Below, piece after piece: positions 1 to 9,234 of a DNA stretch of 64,000 nucleotides. Source of the stretch: Mycolicibacterium sp. P9-64 (GTDB lineage: Bacteria; Actinomycetota; Actinomycetes; Mycobacteriales; Mycobacteriaceae); contig NZ_NPKO01000014.1 of the NCBI RefSeq assembly GCF_008329605.1, forward strand, positions 62,001 through 126,000, given 5' to 3'. The notes below the pieces were generated by a model that worked only from the letters and a program-made list of their open reading frames with translations, did no database searches and had not been told where the DNA came from. A program made the translations under genes and the position numbers. Each line of letters starts with the position of its first letter. Position 1 is the first letter of the stretch.

Positions 1-1464
1 GAAGATGATCCGGTGCCAATCCTTGTCCGCGACGGCGGTGATGTCGCTCATGACGTGCTTGATGGTCTGGTATTCCTCGAACGAGTAGTCGCTCATGTCC
101 TTGCCGAAGCCCGAGGCGCCGACACCGCCGTGCGGCATCTCGCTGATGATCGGGATGTGGTCGTTGATCCACACACAACCGGCCTTGATCTCGCGTGACG
201 CGCGCTGGGCCCGGTAGACGTCGCGGGTCCACGCCGAGGCCGCGAGCCCGTACTCGGTGTCGTTGGCCTGACGTAGGGCGTCGTCGTCGTCGGTGAACGC
301 GCGGACGGTCAGCACGGGCCCGAAGATCTCGTTGCGGTAGGCCTCGGAACGCTCGTCGACGTCGGCGATCAGGGTGGGCCGGTAGAACGATCCCGGCAGG
401 TCGGGGATGGTGCCGCCGGTGACGACGCGCCCTCCCTCACCGGGTGCGCGGGCCACGATGCCCGCCACCTTGTCGCGGTGCGCGGTGGTGATGAGCGGGC
501 CGAGGTCGGTGTCGGGGTCGTGCGGGTCGCCGACGACGATGCCACTCATGATGTCGGCGACGCCTGCCACGAAGTCGTCATACAGGTCACGCGCGACGAT
601 CGCCCTGGTGGCCGCGGTGCAGTCCTGCCCGGTGTTGATCAGCGACGCGGCGACGGCACCCTGGATCGCGGCGTCGAGGTCGGCGTCGTCGAACACCACG
701 AACGGGGCCTTGCCGCCGAGCTCGAGCTGGGTGCGGTGGCCGTACGCAGCGGCCGCATTCATCACCTTGCGGCCGACGGCGGTGGACCCGGTGAACGTCA
801 CCAGGTCGACGTCGCGGTGCCCGGCCAGCGCCGTGCCGACGTCGGCACCCGCGCCGGTGACGACGTTGAACACGCCATCGGGCAGCCCCGCCTCGCTGGC
901 CAGCCGGGCCAGCGTCAGCGTGGTCAGCGGTGTGACTTCGGCGGGCTTGATCACCACCGAGCAGCCTGCGGCCAACGCGGGCAACACCTTCCACACCGCC
1001 ATCTGCAGTGGGTAGTTCCATGGCGTGATGGTCCCGACGACGCCGATGGCCTCTCGCCGGATGCTCGAGGTGTGATCGGCGGAGTACTCGGCGGTGGCCT
1101 TGCCCTCCAAGTGGCGGGCCGCGCCTGCGAAGAAGTCGATGTTGTCGACGCTGCCTGGGACGTCGAATTCGGAGGCCAATCGCACCGGCTTGCCGGTCTG
1201 GCTGACCTCCTCGGCCACCAGTTCGTCGGCGTGTTCGCCTGCCAGTTTGGCCAGTTTGGCCAGTACTGCGGACCGGTCGGCAGGCGTTGCGGTGGCCCAT
1301 CCGGGCAATGCCGTGCGGGCGGACGCCACCGCTGCGTCGACGTCGGCCGTGGTCGCCAGGGCGTACTCCGCGACGACACTGCCGTTCGCCGGATTGACGA
1401 TCTTGAAATCCTGGCCGGCGGTGGCCACTGCGCCGCCGTCGATCCAGCTGCTCGCTTTGGTCAT
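1..1464 (-). CDS. NAD(P)-dependent aldehyde dehydrogenase (gamma-aminobutyraldehyde dehydrogenase-like), 3' end cut by window
   Basis: Oxidises an aldehyde to the acid. The family resemblance and the neighbours suggest 4-aminobutyraldehyde or a related aminoaldehyde from polyamine breakdown. 488 codons are present without a stop, so only a few C-terminal residues are missing. Visible ALDH features are the oxyanion Asn in TPWNYP (residue 150), GSTAVG (226-231), the general base Glu in LELGGK (248) and the nucleophile in GQDC (Cys282). The ATG is at 1464. It is divergent from the Lrp/AsnC gene and close to an omega-aminotransferase. An amine transaminase supplying an aldehyde to this dehydrogenase is the natural reading, but the substrate is inferred. 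Confidence 0.88.
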   Translation of the reverse strand, partial: MTKASSWIDGGAVATAGQDFKIVNPANGSVVAEYALATTADVDAAVASARTALPGWATATPADRSAVLAKLAKLAGEHADELVAEEVSQTGKPVRLASEFDVPGSVDNIDFFAGAARHLEGKATAEYSADHTSSIRREAIGVVGTITPWNYPLQMAVWKVLPALAAGCSVVIKPAEVTPLTTLTLARLASEAGLPDGVFNVVTGAGADVGTALAGHRDVDLVTFTGSTAVGRKVMNAAAAYGHRTQLELGGKAPFVVFDDADLDAAIQGAVAASLINTGQDCTAATRAIVARDLYDDFVAGVADIMSGIVVGDPHDPDTDLGPLITTAHRDKVAGIVARAPGEGGRVVTGGTIPDLPGSFYRPTLIADVDERSEAYRNEIFGPVLTVRAFTDDDDALRQANDTEYGLAASAWTRDVYRAQRASREIKAGCVWINDHIPIISEMPHGGVGASGFGKDMSDYSFEEYQTIKHVMSDITAVADKDWHRIIF

Positions 1465-1588
1465 GGTCCAAACCGTAGCGGAACCGGCAGAGCTGCGGCT
1501 GCGCATTACCGCGGTACCGGCGGCTCCAAACGCGTGATTTCATCGCAATGGTTGCTTGATTCGACGGATTCCGTGCACAATCGTGAGC

Positions 1589-2110
1589 ATGGTCAAGCCG
1601 GACGCAACGCCCGGCGTACAAGCCGTCTCGTTGCGAATCAATCACTCGCGCCCTGGTGCCGCCTTCCAACTCGATGAACTCTCCAAGGCGATCGTCGAGA
1701 AGTTGCAGCAGGACGGGCGGCGGTCGTACGCGGGCATCGGCAAGGCGGTCGGCCTTTCCGAGGCCGCCGTACGCCAGCGCGTCCAGCGCATGGTCGACGC
1801 CGGTGTCATGCAGATCGTTGCGGTCACCGATCCCATGCAACTGGGCTTCGCACGCCAGGCCATGATCGGCATCCGGTGCACCGGCGACACCACCACGGTC
1901 GCCGACAAGCTGGCCGCCATCGAATCCGTCGATTACGTCGTGCTCACCGCGGGGTCCTTCGACGCCATCGTCGAGGTCGTCTGCGAAGACGACGGTGACC
2001 TACTCGACCTCCTCAACACCAAGATCCGTGCCGTCCCAGGGGTGATATCCACCGAAACCTTGGTTTACCTGAAACTTGTCAAACAGCAATACAATTGGGG
2101 TACGAGATGA
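1589..2110 (+). CDS. Lrp/AsnC-family transcriptional regulator
   Basis: A 173-residue Lrp/AsnC protein. An N-terminal winged HTH (SYAGIGKAVGLSEAAVRQRV, about residues 40-60) is followed by an alpha/beta RAM effector domain (SVDYVVLTAGSFDAIVEV). I chose the ATG at 1589; an in-frame ATG at 1556 would add 11 residues with no family support. The stop overlaps the aminotransferase start (ATGA), so the two are co-transcribed. Divergence from the aldehyde dehydrogenase suggests it senses an amine or amino acid and controls both sides; the ligand is unknown. The 124-bp divergent gap has no palindrome clear enough to call. Confidence 0.9.
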   Translation: MVKPDATPGVQAVSLRINHSRPGAAFQLDELSKAIVEKLQQDGRRSYAGIGKAVGLSEAAVRQRVQRMVDAGVMQIVAVTDPMQLGFARQAMIGIRCTGDTTTVADKLAAIESVDYVVLTAGSFDAIVEVVCEDDGDLLDLLNTKIRAVPGVISTETLVYLKLVKQQYNWGTR

Positions 2111-3489
2111 CAGCAGTAGTAGCAGAGACGACATCGGGCGACCTGGCAGCCAAGGCCAAGCGCCACCTGTGGGGGCACTTCGCCCGCCACGGCGACAACA
2201 TCAACCCGGCGATCATCACCCGTGGCGAGGGTGTGCACATCTGGGACAGCGAGGGCAACAAGTTCATCGACGGCCTGTCCGGGCTGTTCGTGGTGCAGGT
2301 CGGCCACGGCCGCGCCGAGTTGGCCGAGGCAGCCGCCAAACAGGCTGAGACCCTTGCCTTCTTCCCGCTATGGTCGTTCGGCACGCCGCCGGCGATCGAG
2401 CTGGCCGAGCGCATCGCCGGCTACGCGCCTGGCGATCTGAACCGGGTCTTCTTCACCACCGGTGGCGGCGAAGCCGTCGAGAGTGCGTGGAAGCTCGCCA
2501 AGCAGTTCTTCAAGCTGACCGGGAAACCCGGTAAGTACAAGGTGATCTCGCGGTCCATCGCCTACCACGGCACGCCGCAGGGCGCCCTTGCCATCACCGG
2601 CATCCCGGACTTCAAGGCGCCGTTCGATCCGCCGACCCCCGGCGGTTTTCGTGTGCCGAACACCAACTTCTACCGAGCGCCCGAGCAGTACAGCTCCGAT
2701 CCCAAGGCGTGGGGACGCTACTGCGCCGACCGCATCGCCGAGGCCATCGAGTTCGAGGGTCCCGACACGGTGGCCGCCGTGTTCCTCGAGCCCGTGCAGA
2801 ACGCCGGCGGCTGCTTCCCGCCGCCGCCCGGGTACTTCGAGCGGGTCCGCGAGATCTGCGACGAGTACGACGTGCTGCTGGTCTCCGACGAAGTGATCTG
2901 CGCCTACGGCCGGATCGGTTCCATGTTCGCGTGTGACGACTTCGGCTACGTGCCGGACATCATCACCTGCGCCAAGGGCCTGACCTCGGGCTACTCCCCC
3001 ATCGGCGCGATGATCGCCAGCGATCGCCTGTTCGAGCCGTTCAACGACGGCAAGACCGTCTTCGGGCACGGTTACACCTTCGGCGGGCACCCGGTGTCGT
3101 CGGCCGTCGCGTTGGCCAACCTCGACATCTTCGAGCGTGAGGGCATCAACGCTCACGTCATGGAGATGGCTCCCGCGTTCAGGGCCACCCTGGAGAAGCT
3201 GTACGACCTGCCCATCGTCGGCGACGTGCGCGGCGAAGGCTTCTTCTACGGCATCGAGCTGGTCAAGGACAAGACGACCAAGGAGACCTTCAACGACGAG
3301 GAGTGCGAGCGGCTGCTGCGCGGCTACCTCACCCCGGCATTGTTCGAGGCGGGGCTGTACTGCAGGGCCGACGACCGTGGCGACCCAGTCGTGCAGCTCG
3401 CGCCGCCGCTGATCAGCGGCCAGAAGGAATTCGACGCGATCTACGACATCCTGCACGGCGTCTTGAGCGAAGCCAGCCGACGCATGTAA
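2107..3489 (+). CDS. Class III (omega) aminotransferase, Rv3329-like
   Basis: PLP-dependent aminotransferase of 460 residues that transfers an amino group from an omega-amine or beta-amino acid to a keto acid. Visible marks are FFTTGGGEAVESAWKLA (phosphate-binding loop, about 115-131), the Asp of the SDEVICAYGR motif (261) that holds the PLP ring nitrogen, and the Schiff-base Lys in ITCAKGLTSGY (290). The ATG at 2107 overlaps the regulator stop by ATGA and is preferred over a TTG four codons earlier. Its position corresponds to M. tuberculosis Rv3329 next to dacB1. With the nearby aldehyde dehydrogenase it forms a transaminase-dehydrogenase pair; the precise substrate is not shown by the sequence. 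Confidence 0.88.
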   Translation: MTAVVAETTSGDLAAKAKRHLWGHFARHGDNINPAIITRGEGVHIWDSEGNKFIDGLSGLFVVQVGHGRAELAEAAAKQAETLAFFPLWSFGTPPAIELAERIAGYAPGDLNRVFFTTGGGEAVESAWKLAKQFFKLTGKPGKYKVISRSIAYHGTPQGALAITGIPDFKAPFDPPTPGGFRVPNTNFYRAPEQYSSDPKAWGRYCADRIAEAIEFEGPDTVAAVFLEPVQNAGGCFPPPPGYFERVREICDEYDVLLVSDEVICAYGRIGSMFACDDFGYVPDIITCAKGLTSGYSPIGAMIASDRLFEPFNDGKTVFGHGYTFGGHPVSSAVALANLDIFEREGINAHVMEMAPAFRATLEKLYDLPIVGDVRGEGFFYGIELVKDKTTKETFNDEECERLLRGYLTPALFEAGLYCRADDRGDPVVQLAPPLISGQKEFDAIYDILHGVLSEASRRM

Positions 3490-3511
3490 CAACGGGGTTA
3501 GGGTCGGCGGC

Positions 3512-4537
3512 GTGTCACCGAACAAGCCGCCGATCCATCCCGTCCGCTGGCACCCGCCGCCCGTTGACCCGATCCCCGACCAACCCGGTGGGTCGGTCAC
3601 GGTCGTCGGGCTGCCAGGCGACGGCCCCGAGGACATCGTCGTCGACGCCGACGGCCAGCTCTGGACGGGTCTCGTCGACGGTCGCATCGTCCGCATCTCG
3701 CCGGACGGCGGGCACACCGTCGTCGCCGACACGGCAGGCCGGCCGCTCGGCATGCACGTCGCCCGCGACGGCCGAGTACTCATCTGCGACAGCTACCGAG
3801 GGCTGCTTGCGCTGAATCCCGACAGCGGCGAGCTGTCGACCCTCGTCGAATCGGTCACCCAGCCCGATGGCCGCAGCTCCGCAGGCTCCGTGCGGCTCCG
3901 CAAGTTGAAGTTCTGCTCCAATGTTACCGAAACAGGTGACGGCACAATCTATTTCACCGAGTCGACGAGCGACTTCCACTTCGAGCACTTCCTCGCACCG
4001 ATCCTCGAGGCGCGCGGGACCGGGAGCCTGTTCCGCCTGTCGACCGACGGCACCGTCACCACGCTCCTGGATGGGCTGTACTTCGCCAACGGCGTGACGG
4101 TGACGGCGGACGGGTCGGCACTGGTGTTCGCCGAGACCGTCGCCCGCAGGCTGTCCAAGTACTGGCTGACGGGGCCCGAGGCCGGAACCGTGACGCCGCT
4201 CGCGGTGAACCTGCCCGGTATGCCCGACAACATCTCGACGGGCGTCGACGGCCGGATCTGGACCGCGTTGGTGACGCCGGTCAACCCGACCGCCGAGGGC
4301 TTGATGCCGCGGGCACCCTGGATCCGGAAGCTCATCTGGCGCCTGCCTGCGCGACTACAGCCCAAGGTCAATCCCGAGGTCTGGGTCGTCGGGTTCGACC
4401 CGGACACCGGTGCCGCGGTCGGCGGCATCCGGACGACGCATCCGGACTTCGGCGGCGTCACGGGTGTCGTGGAATCCGCCGGCCGACTGTGGATGTCGAC
4501 GATCGAGTTCCCCGCGGTGGCCTACGCCGAGCTCTGA
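3512..4537 (+). CDS. SMP-30/strictosidine synthase-like beta-propeller protein
   Basis: 341 residues from a GTG start, 22 bp after the aminotransferase. The repeated DG-x-LW/I-blade pattern (DIVVDADGQLWTGLVDGRI, GMHVARDGRVLICDSYRGL, NISTGVDGRIWTALV) marks a six-bladed propeller. The segment YFTESTSDFHFEHFLAPILE is typical of the strictosidine-synthase-like branch, which in bacteria includes lactonases and esterases. There is no signal peptide, so it is probably cytosolic. The start lies close behind the transaminase, but a link to amine catabolism is only positional. Confidence 0.8.
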   Translation: MSPNKPPIHPVRWHPPPVDPIPDQPGGSVTVVGLPGDGPEDIVVDADGQLWTGLVDGRIVRISPDGGHTVVADTAGRPLGMHVARDGRVLICDSYRGLLALNPDSGELSTLVESVTQPDGRSSAGSVRLRKLKFCSNVTETGDGTIYFTESTSDFHFEHFLAPILEARGTGSLFRLSTDGTVTTLLDGLYFANGVTVTADGSALVFAETVARRLSKYWLTGPEAGTVTPLAVNLPGMPDNISTGVDGRIWTALVTPVNPTAEGLMPRAPWIRKLIWRLPARLQPKVNPEVWVVGFDPDTGAAVGGIRTTHPDFGGVTGVVESAGRLWMSTIEFPAVAYAEL

Positions 4538-4635
4538 CGGTTACCGAACACATCACCTCATCCGTAGCAATAGTCACTCCAGTAACAGCGTGGCTACCCG
4601 AAAATTGCGCCTCGATCTCCTACCCTGCAGACACG

Positions 4636-5874
4636 ATGGCTACCTTCGGATTCGCCCCGCGCCGGGCAGCGTGCCTGCTCGCGGCCGCCGCGCTGTTGAC
4701 CGCACCCGCCCTGGTCAGCACGCCCGTCGCACGTGCCGACGACGCATGCCCGTACCGCGTCACGACACCTCCGGCCGTCGATTCCTCGGAGGTCCCGACC
4801 GCGGGTGATCCGCCCGCCCCGCTACCGGTACCTGCCACACCGCTCGGCGGCGACGCACTGTCCAGCTGTGGCCTCGTCACCGCCCCGGGCACGCCCCCGG
4901 TTCCCGACGACGTCTCCGCAGAGGCGTGGCTCGTCGCCGACCTCGACACCGGCGATGTCATCGCCGCCAAGGACCCACACGGCAGGCACCGGCCCGCCAG
5001 CATCATCAAGGTCCTGGTGGCGATGCAGGCGATCAAGGAGCTGCCGATCCGCAAGCAGGTGATCGGCACCGTCGAGGACGCCAGCGCCGAGGGCACCAGG
5101 GTCGGCGTCGACGTAGGTGGCGTCTACACCGTCGACGACCTGCTGCACGGCCTGCTGATGCACTCGGGCAACGACGCTGCGCACGCCTTGGCCGCCCAAA
5201 TCGGTGGCATGGACGCCGCGGTGAGCAAGATCAACGATCTGGCAGGCAAGCTCGGCGGCCGCGACACCCGCGCGGCAACGCCATCGGGCCTCGACGGTCC
5301 CGGCATGAGCACCTCGGCCTACGACCTCGGGCTGTTCTATCGGTACGCCTGGCAGAACGCGGTCTTCAGCGACATCGTCGCCACCCAGAAGTACGACTTC
5401 CCAGGGCATCCCGGCAATCCTGGCGAAGAGCCCAACCCCGGCTACGAGCTGGAGAACGACAACCAGCTGCTCTACAACTACCCCGGCGCCATGGGCGGCA
5501 AGACCGGCTACACCGACGACGCAGGCCAGACCTTCGTCGGCGCTGCCAACCGCGACGGACGCCGGCTGGTCACGATCATGTTGCACGGCACGCGTTTACC
5601 GATCGCCCCGTGGGAGCAGGCCGCGCACCTGCTCGACTACGGCTTCGCGACCGCACCGGGTACCAAGGTGGGCACGTTGATCGAGCCCGACCCCTCGCTT
5701 CGGGTGACCAAGGCGGATCCGGCCAACGATCCCGCGGCCGCTCAGGCCCTCGCCTCCGCGCTGCCGCCTGCAGACGCAACTCCGGTCAGGGTGGGCGTCG
5801 GCGTCGTCGGGGCGGTGGTGGTCTTCGGCCTCATCATGGCCGCGCGCTCGCTCAACCGCCGACCGCTGGGCTGA
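4636..5874 (+). CDS. dacB1: D-alanyl-D-alanine carboxypeptidase DacB1 (PBP, S11)
   Basis: Trims the terminal D-Ala of peptidoglycan stem peptides on the outer face of the membrane. The 412-residue protein has a Sec signal peptide ending at VARA-DD (about residue 35), a catalytic SIIK tetrad (Ser122, Lys125), SGN (177-179) and KTG (289-291), and a C-terminal membrane anchor (VGVVGAVVVFGLIMAARSL). Sequence and context match M. tuberculosis Rv3330 (405 residues). I start at the ATG at 4636, which directly precedes the signal peptide; the longer reading frame runs back into the upstream gene and is not credible. Confidence 0.95.
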   Translation: MATFGFAPRRAACLLAAAALLTAPALVSTPVARADDACPYRVTTPPAVDSSEVPTAGDPPAPLPVPATPLGGDALSSCGLVTAPGTPPVPDDVSAEAWLVADLDTGDVIAAKDPHGRHRPASIIKVLVAMQAIKELPIRKQVIGTVEDASAEGTRVGVDVGGVYTVDDLLHGLLMHSGNDAAHALAAQIGGMDAAVSKINDLAGKLGGRDTRAATPSGLDGPGMSTSAYDLGLFYRYAWQNAVFSDIVATQKYDFPGHPGNPGEEPNPGYELENDNQLLYNYPGAMGGKTGYTDDAGQTFVGAANRDGRRLVTIMLHGTRLPIAPWEQAAHLLDYGFATAPGTKVGTLIEPDPSLRVTKADPANDPAAAQALASALPPADATPVRVGVGVVGAVVVFGLIMAARSLNRRPLG

Positions 5875-5878
5875 GCAT

Positions 5879-6733
5879 TCAGCTCCAGCGGCGCAGCAGA
5901 TCGAGTGCGCCGTCGCGCAGCGAAGTAATCACCTCGGCCGCCCCGGCCGGCTCGTGTAGGGCACCGACGCCCTGACCGGCGTTGACCGGTGAACCGCGCA
6001 GCACTCGCTCGGGAATGTCGGCCGGCCAACGGTATCCGGCAGCGACGTCGAACTCGCTGGTGAGTTCGGTGGCATCGCCATGGGCATCGAGCAGCTCCGT
6101 CCGCGCCTGCCCCGGGGTCAGCGCTTCCCGGCATACCGAGAACACGGTGCCGAGCCAGCCGGCTGCCGCGCCTGCCGCCAGCACCGCGGCCAATCCCCGC
6201 GCCGAGGAGATGCCCCCAGCCGCCAGGACCGGAACGCCGACCGTATCGAGGACCTCTGCCAGCAGCGGCAACGTACCCATGGCAGGCACTCCGTGGCCGC
6301 CGCCTTCCGCGCCGCGGGCGACGAGGACGTCCACCCCGGCGTCGACCGCGCGCCGCGCCGCGGTCGGGTCGGCGATCTGCGTCACCGCCGTCACGCCCGC
6401 GTCGTGTGCGCGTCGCACCCAACTCCAGTCGTCGCCGAAGCTCACCGACAGCAGCGCGGGTTGGGCGGCAAGAGCCACGTCGAGGAGCTCGGGATCGTCC
6501 TGCATCACCCAGTGCACCAACCCGATTCCGAACGGCAGGTCGAGGTCGCCGAGGACGGCCAGCTCCCTGCGCAGCACCTCCGCGGAGGCCGAGCTGCCCA
6601 TGCCGATCATGCCGAGGCCGCCTGCGCGTGACACCGCCGCGGCGAGCAGGCCACCGGCGGCCCCGCCCATCGGCGCGTTCACGATCGGCACGGCGATGCC
6701 CATCGCTTGCGACCACGTGGTGACCAACGGCAC
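5879..6733 (-). CDS. Nitronate monooxygenase / 2-nitropropane dioxygenase family
   Basis: FMN-dependent TIM-barrel enzyme that oxidises alkyl nitronates. About 284 residues from a GTG at 6733. Family signatures are the N-terminal VPIVNAPMGGAAGG strand, GGLGMIGMG and the phosphate-binding stretch ARGAEGGGHG, followed by VPVLAAGGISSARGLAAVLA. The frame is open to 6892, but the upstream residues have no family character. Its stop is 4 bp from the dacB1 stop (convergent). It diverges from the riboswitch-controlled guanidinium exporter, but nothing in its own leader looks like a riboswitch. Confidence 0.85.
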   Translation of the reverse strand: MPLVTTWSQAMGIAVPIVNAPMGGAAGGLLAAAVSRAGGLGMIGMGSSASAEVLRRELAVLGDLDLPFGIGLVHWVMQDDPELLDVALAAQPALLSVSFGDDWSWVRRAHDAGVTAVTQIADPTAARRAVDAGVDVLVARGAEGGGHGVPAMGTLPLLAEVLDTVGVPVLAAGGISSARGLAAVLAAGAAAGWLGTVFSVCREALTPGQARTELLDAHGDATELTSEFDVAAGYRWPADIPERVLRGSPVNAGQGVGALHEPAGAAEVITSLRDGALDLLRRWS

Positions 6734-6783
6734 GACACGCCATGTTACTTCGTTGTTACACTGGATAGTGCCAGCACATGGCA

Positions 6784-6826
6784 CCGGACGAGGCAGCACC
6801 GTACCCGGACAGCGACAAGACGGGCT
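6784..6826 (+). ncRNA. Guanidine-III riboswitch (ykkC-III)
   Basis: The stretch CCGGACGAGG (6784-6793), then CACCGTACCCGG (6798-6809) and GACAAGACGG (6814-6823), reproduces the compact pseudoknotted ykkC-III aptamer in order and almost base for base as I remember it from Thermobifida. It ends a few bases before the GGAGGTG ribosome-binding site (6830-6836) of the next gene. That arrangement fits translational control: guanidinium binding would free the ribosome-binding site. The downstream SMR exporter is the classical target. The call rests on recalled sequence, not on a covariance-model search. Confidence 0.88.
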
Positions 6827-6840
6827 TCCGGAGGTGTGCC

Positions 6841-7158
6841 ATGGCTTGGTTGATCCTTGTCGGCTCGGGTGTTCTCGAGGCGGTCTGGGCAACGGCCCTT
6901 TTCAAATCCGAAGGCTTCACGCGTCTCGCGCCATCCGTGACGTTCGGCGTCGCCTTGGTGCTGTCGATGGCGGGCCTCGCCTTCGCCATGCGCAGCCTGC
7001 CCCCGGGAACCAGCTATGCGGTGTGGGTTGGCATCGGCGCGGTGCTCACCGTCGGCTATGCGATGCTGACCGGCGCCGAGACCACCTCAGTGGTGAAGGT
7101 GCTGCTGATGGTCGGCATCGTCGCCTGCGTGACGGGGCTGAAGGTCGTCGGCCACTAA
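6841..7158 (+). CDS. gdx: SMR-family guanidinium exporter (Gdx/SugE type)
   Basis: A 105-residue, four-helix small multidrug resistance protein that exports guanidinium in exchange for protons as a dimer. The essential Glu13 lies in VLEAVWATALFKSEGF, a signature of the Gdx rather than the EmrE branch, and the second helix carries SMAGLAFAMRSLPPGTSYAVW. The start is the ATG at 6841 behind GGAGGTG; an upstream in-frame ATG at 6778 would translate the riboswitch itself. The guanidine-III element directly in front strongly supports the substrate. The end overlaps the yihY-like stop (convergent). Confidence 0.92.
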   Translation: MAWLILVGSGVLEAVWATALFKSEGFTRLAPSVTFGVALVLSMAGLAFAMRSLPPGTSYAVWVGIGAVLTVGYAMLTGAETTSVVKVLLMVGIVACVTGLKVVGH

Positions 7159-8183
7159 CGGCGCCAGAAGCGCGAAAGCCCCAATGCACCAAGCGCTCCC
7201 ACCGCAATGGCGGCCATTGCGCCGGATACCCCGATCCCCGCGTGCACCTGTACGCGGGGAGCGATCACCGCGGGGTCGGGCGGGCTGACCGGCGCAGCGG
7301 CCAGGCTATCCGCCGACGTGGCGGCCCATGCCGTGGCGAACAGGATTAGCCGCGCGGTGATGTAGGCGAAGACCATCAGGCCGAGCACCGGACCGAACGT
7401 CGCGCCCGCCGGTCCGTGAATCACCGACTGCAGGTAGATCGACGCCACCTGCTTGAAGATCTCGAACCCGACGGCTGCCAACAGGCCCGACCGCGCCGAG
7501 CTGCGGAAGCTGACCGACTCGCGCGGCAACCTGGCGATGATCCAGGTGAACAGCAGCCACGACACCACCATCGACAACAGCCACGACGCCACCCGTAGCA
7601 GTCCGCTGATCGCCGAGACGTCGTGTAGGCCAAACCAACCCAGCACCCGCGCCATCACCGACTCGTTGCCGAGCGCGGTCAGCGCGATGGTCAGCGTCAT
7701 CGCCACGAACATCGACAGAAGGGCAATCAGATCCGACACCTTGGTCATCACGAAGTTGCGTGGCTCGCTGCGCTGCTCCCACATGGCGCTCAGTGCCTCG
7801 CGCAGGTTGGCCATCCAGCCAAGCCCCGCCCACGCGGCCGTGGCAAGGCCGATCACGCCGACCGAGGTTCTCGACGCGATCGCGGAGTCCATCAGGCTGA
7901 TGAGTTGCTGTCCGAGCTCACCGGAGACCGCGGACCTGATCTTCGATTCGATCTCCATCATCAGCGCGGGCCTGCTGGCCAGCACGAAGCCGCCCGCGGC
8001 GAAACCGACCATCAGCAAGGGGAACAGCGCGAAGATCGTGAAGTAGGTGATGGCTGCCGCGTAGAAGTCGCCCCTGCTGTCCTGATAGCGCTCCTGGGCT
8101 CGCATGATGCGGTCGAACCAGGGGAATCTGGCGCGCAGCCGATCCATGAAGCCCGGTTTGGCCGGTTCGGTCACACCAGCCAC
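7155..8183 (-). CDS. YihY/BrkB-family inner-membrane protein (Rv3335c-like)
   Basis: A 342-residue membrane protein with about six hydrophobic segments (YFTIFALFPLLMVGFAAGGFVL, SDLIALLSMFVAMTLTIALTAL, VASWLLSMVVSWLLFTWIIARL and others) and the YihY-type start GDFYAAAITYFTIFALFPLL. The first 40 residues form a basic cytosolic tail. It corresponds by neighbourhood (next to trpS) to Rv3335c. The molecular function of the family is not established. It follows trpS by 16 bp and is probably co-transcribed with it. Confidence 0.88.
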   Translation of the reverse strand: MAGVTEPAKPGFMDRLRARFPWFDRIMRAQERYQDSRGDFYAAAITYFTIFALFPLLMVGFAAGGFVLASRPALMMEIESKIRSAVSGELGQQLISLMDSAIASRTSVGVIGLATAAWAGLGWMANLREALSAMWEQRSEPRNFVMTKVSDLIALLSMFVAMTLTIALTALGNESVMARVLGWFGLHDVSAISGLLRVASWLLSMVVSWLLFTWIIARLPRESVSFRSSARSGLLAAVGFEIFKQVASIYLQSVIHGPAGATFGPVLGLMVFAYITARLILFATAWAATSADSLAAAPVSPPDPAVIAPRVQVHAGIGVSGAMAAIAVGALGALGLSRFWRR

Positions 8184-8199
8184 ACGACCCTCCCCGGCG

Positions 8200-9225
8200 C
8201 TACGGACGTTTCGGAAGAAACCCTAACCGGTCGTATACCCGCTGCAACGTCTTGGCAGACACCTCGTCGGCCCGCCTTGCTCCGGCCGCGAGCACGGACT
8301 CCAGTTCTGCCGGGTCGGCAAGCAATTCGTCCACCCGCGCCTTGATGGGCGTGACGAACTCCACGACGGCATCGGCGGTGTCTGCCTTGAGGTCCCCGTA
8401 TCCACGCCCGGCGTAGCCCTCGACCAGCTTGTCGACGTCGGTACCGGTGACGGCGGACTGGATGGTCAACAGGTTGGACACCCCCGGCTTGGCCTCGCGG
8501 TCGAAGCGGATCTCACGCTCGCTGTCGGTGACGGCCGAGCGGATCTTCTTGGCGGTCTTCTTCGGGTCGTCGAGCAGGCTGATCAAACCTGCGTCGCTGG
8601 CGGCCGACTTGCTCATCTTCGCCGTCGGATCCTGCAGGTCGTAGATCTTGGCCGTGGCCTTCTGAATCATCGGATCCGGCACGACGAACGTCTCGGGGAA
8701 CTGCGCGTTGAACCGCTGCGCGACGTCGCGCGAGAGTTCCAGATGCTGGCGCTGATCCTCGCCGACCGGCACCAGGTTGGTGTCGTAGAGCAGGATGTCG
8801 GCCGCCATCAACACCGGGTAGGTGAACAGCCCGACGGTGGTCGCCTCGGCGCCTTCCTTCTGCGACTTGTCCTTGAACTGCGTCATCCGCAACGCTTGCC
8901 CGAAACCGGTGAAACAGCCGAGCACCCATGTCAATTCGGCGTGCGATGGCACGTGACTCTGGACGAAGACGGTCGCCTTCGTGGGGTCGACGCCCAGCGC
9001 GAGGTATTGCGCGGCGGTCACCAGGGTGCGCTTGCGCAGCAGCTCCGGGTCCTGCGGGATGGTGATCGCGTGCAAGTCGACGACGCAGAAGTACGCGTCG
9101 TAACCGTCCTGCAGAACCACCCACTGACTGACCGCCCCCACCGCATTGCCGAGGTGAAGGGAGTCTGACGTAGGTTGCGCGCCGGAGAAGACGACGCTTC
9201 GCGACGCGCTGCCGTTGGTGCTCAT
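8200..9225 (-). CDS. trpS: Tryptophan-tRNA ligase
   Basis: Charges tRNA-Trp. The 341-residue class Ic synthetase carries FSGAQPTSDSLHLGN, in which HLGN is the HIGH equivalent, and the KMSKS loop in AKMSKSAASDAG. The ATG at 9225 starts MSTNGSASRSVVFSG; a longer frame to 9285 overlaps the preceding xthA stop and contains a dispersed 16-bp repeat, so it is not used. It lies 46 bp after xthA on the same strand, with the yihY-like gene following. Confidence 0.96.
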   Translation of the reverse strand: MSTNGSASRSVVFSGAQPTSDSLHLGNAVGAVSQWVVLQDGYDAYFCVVDLHAITIPQDPELLRKRTLVTAAQYLALGVDPTKATVFVQSHVPSHAELTWVLGCFTGFGQALRMTQFKDKSQKEGAEATTVGLFTYPVLMAADILLYDTNLVPVGEDQRQHLELSRDVAQRFNAQFPETFVVPDPMIQKATAKIYDLQDPTAKMSKSAASDAGLISLLDDPKKTAKKIRSAVTDSEREIRFDREAKPGVSNLLTIQSAVTGTDVDKLVEGYAGRGYGDLKADTADAVVEFVTPIKARVDELLADPAELESVLAAGARRADEVSAKTLQRVYDRLGFLPKRP

Positions 9226-9234
9226 GGTGTATTT

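Noticed and set aside
6778..6840. Upstream ATG of the guanidinium exporter
   Set aside because: It would translate the riboswitch; Glu13 numbering fits only the ATG at 6841.
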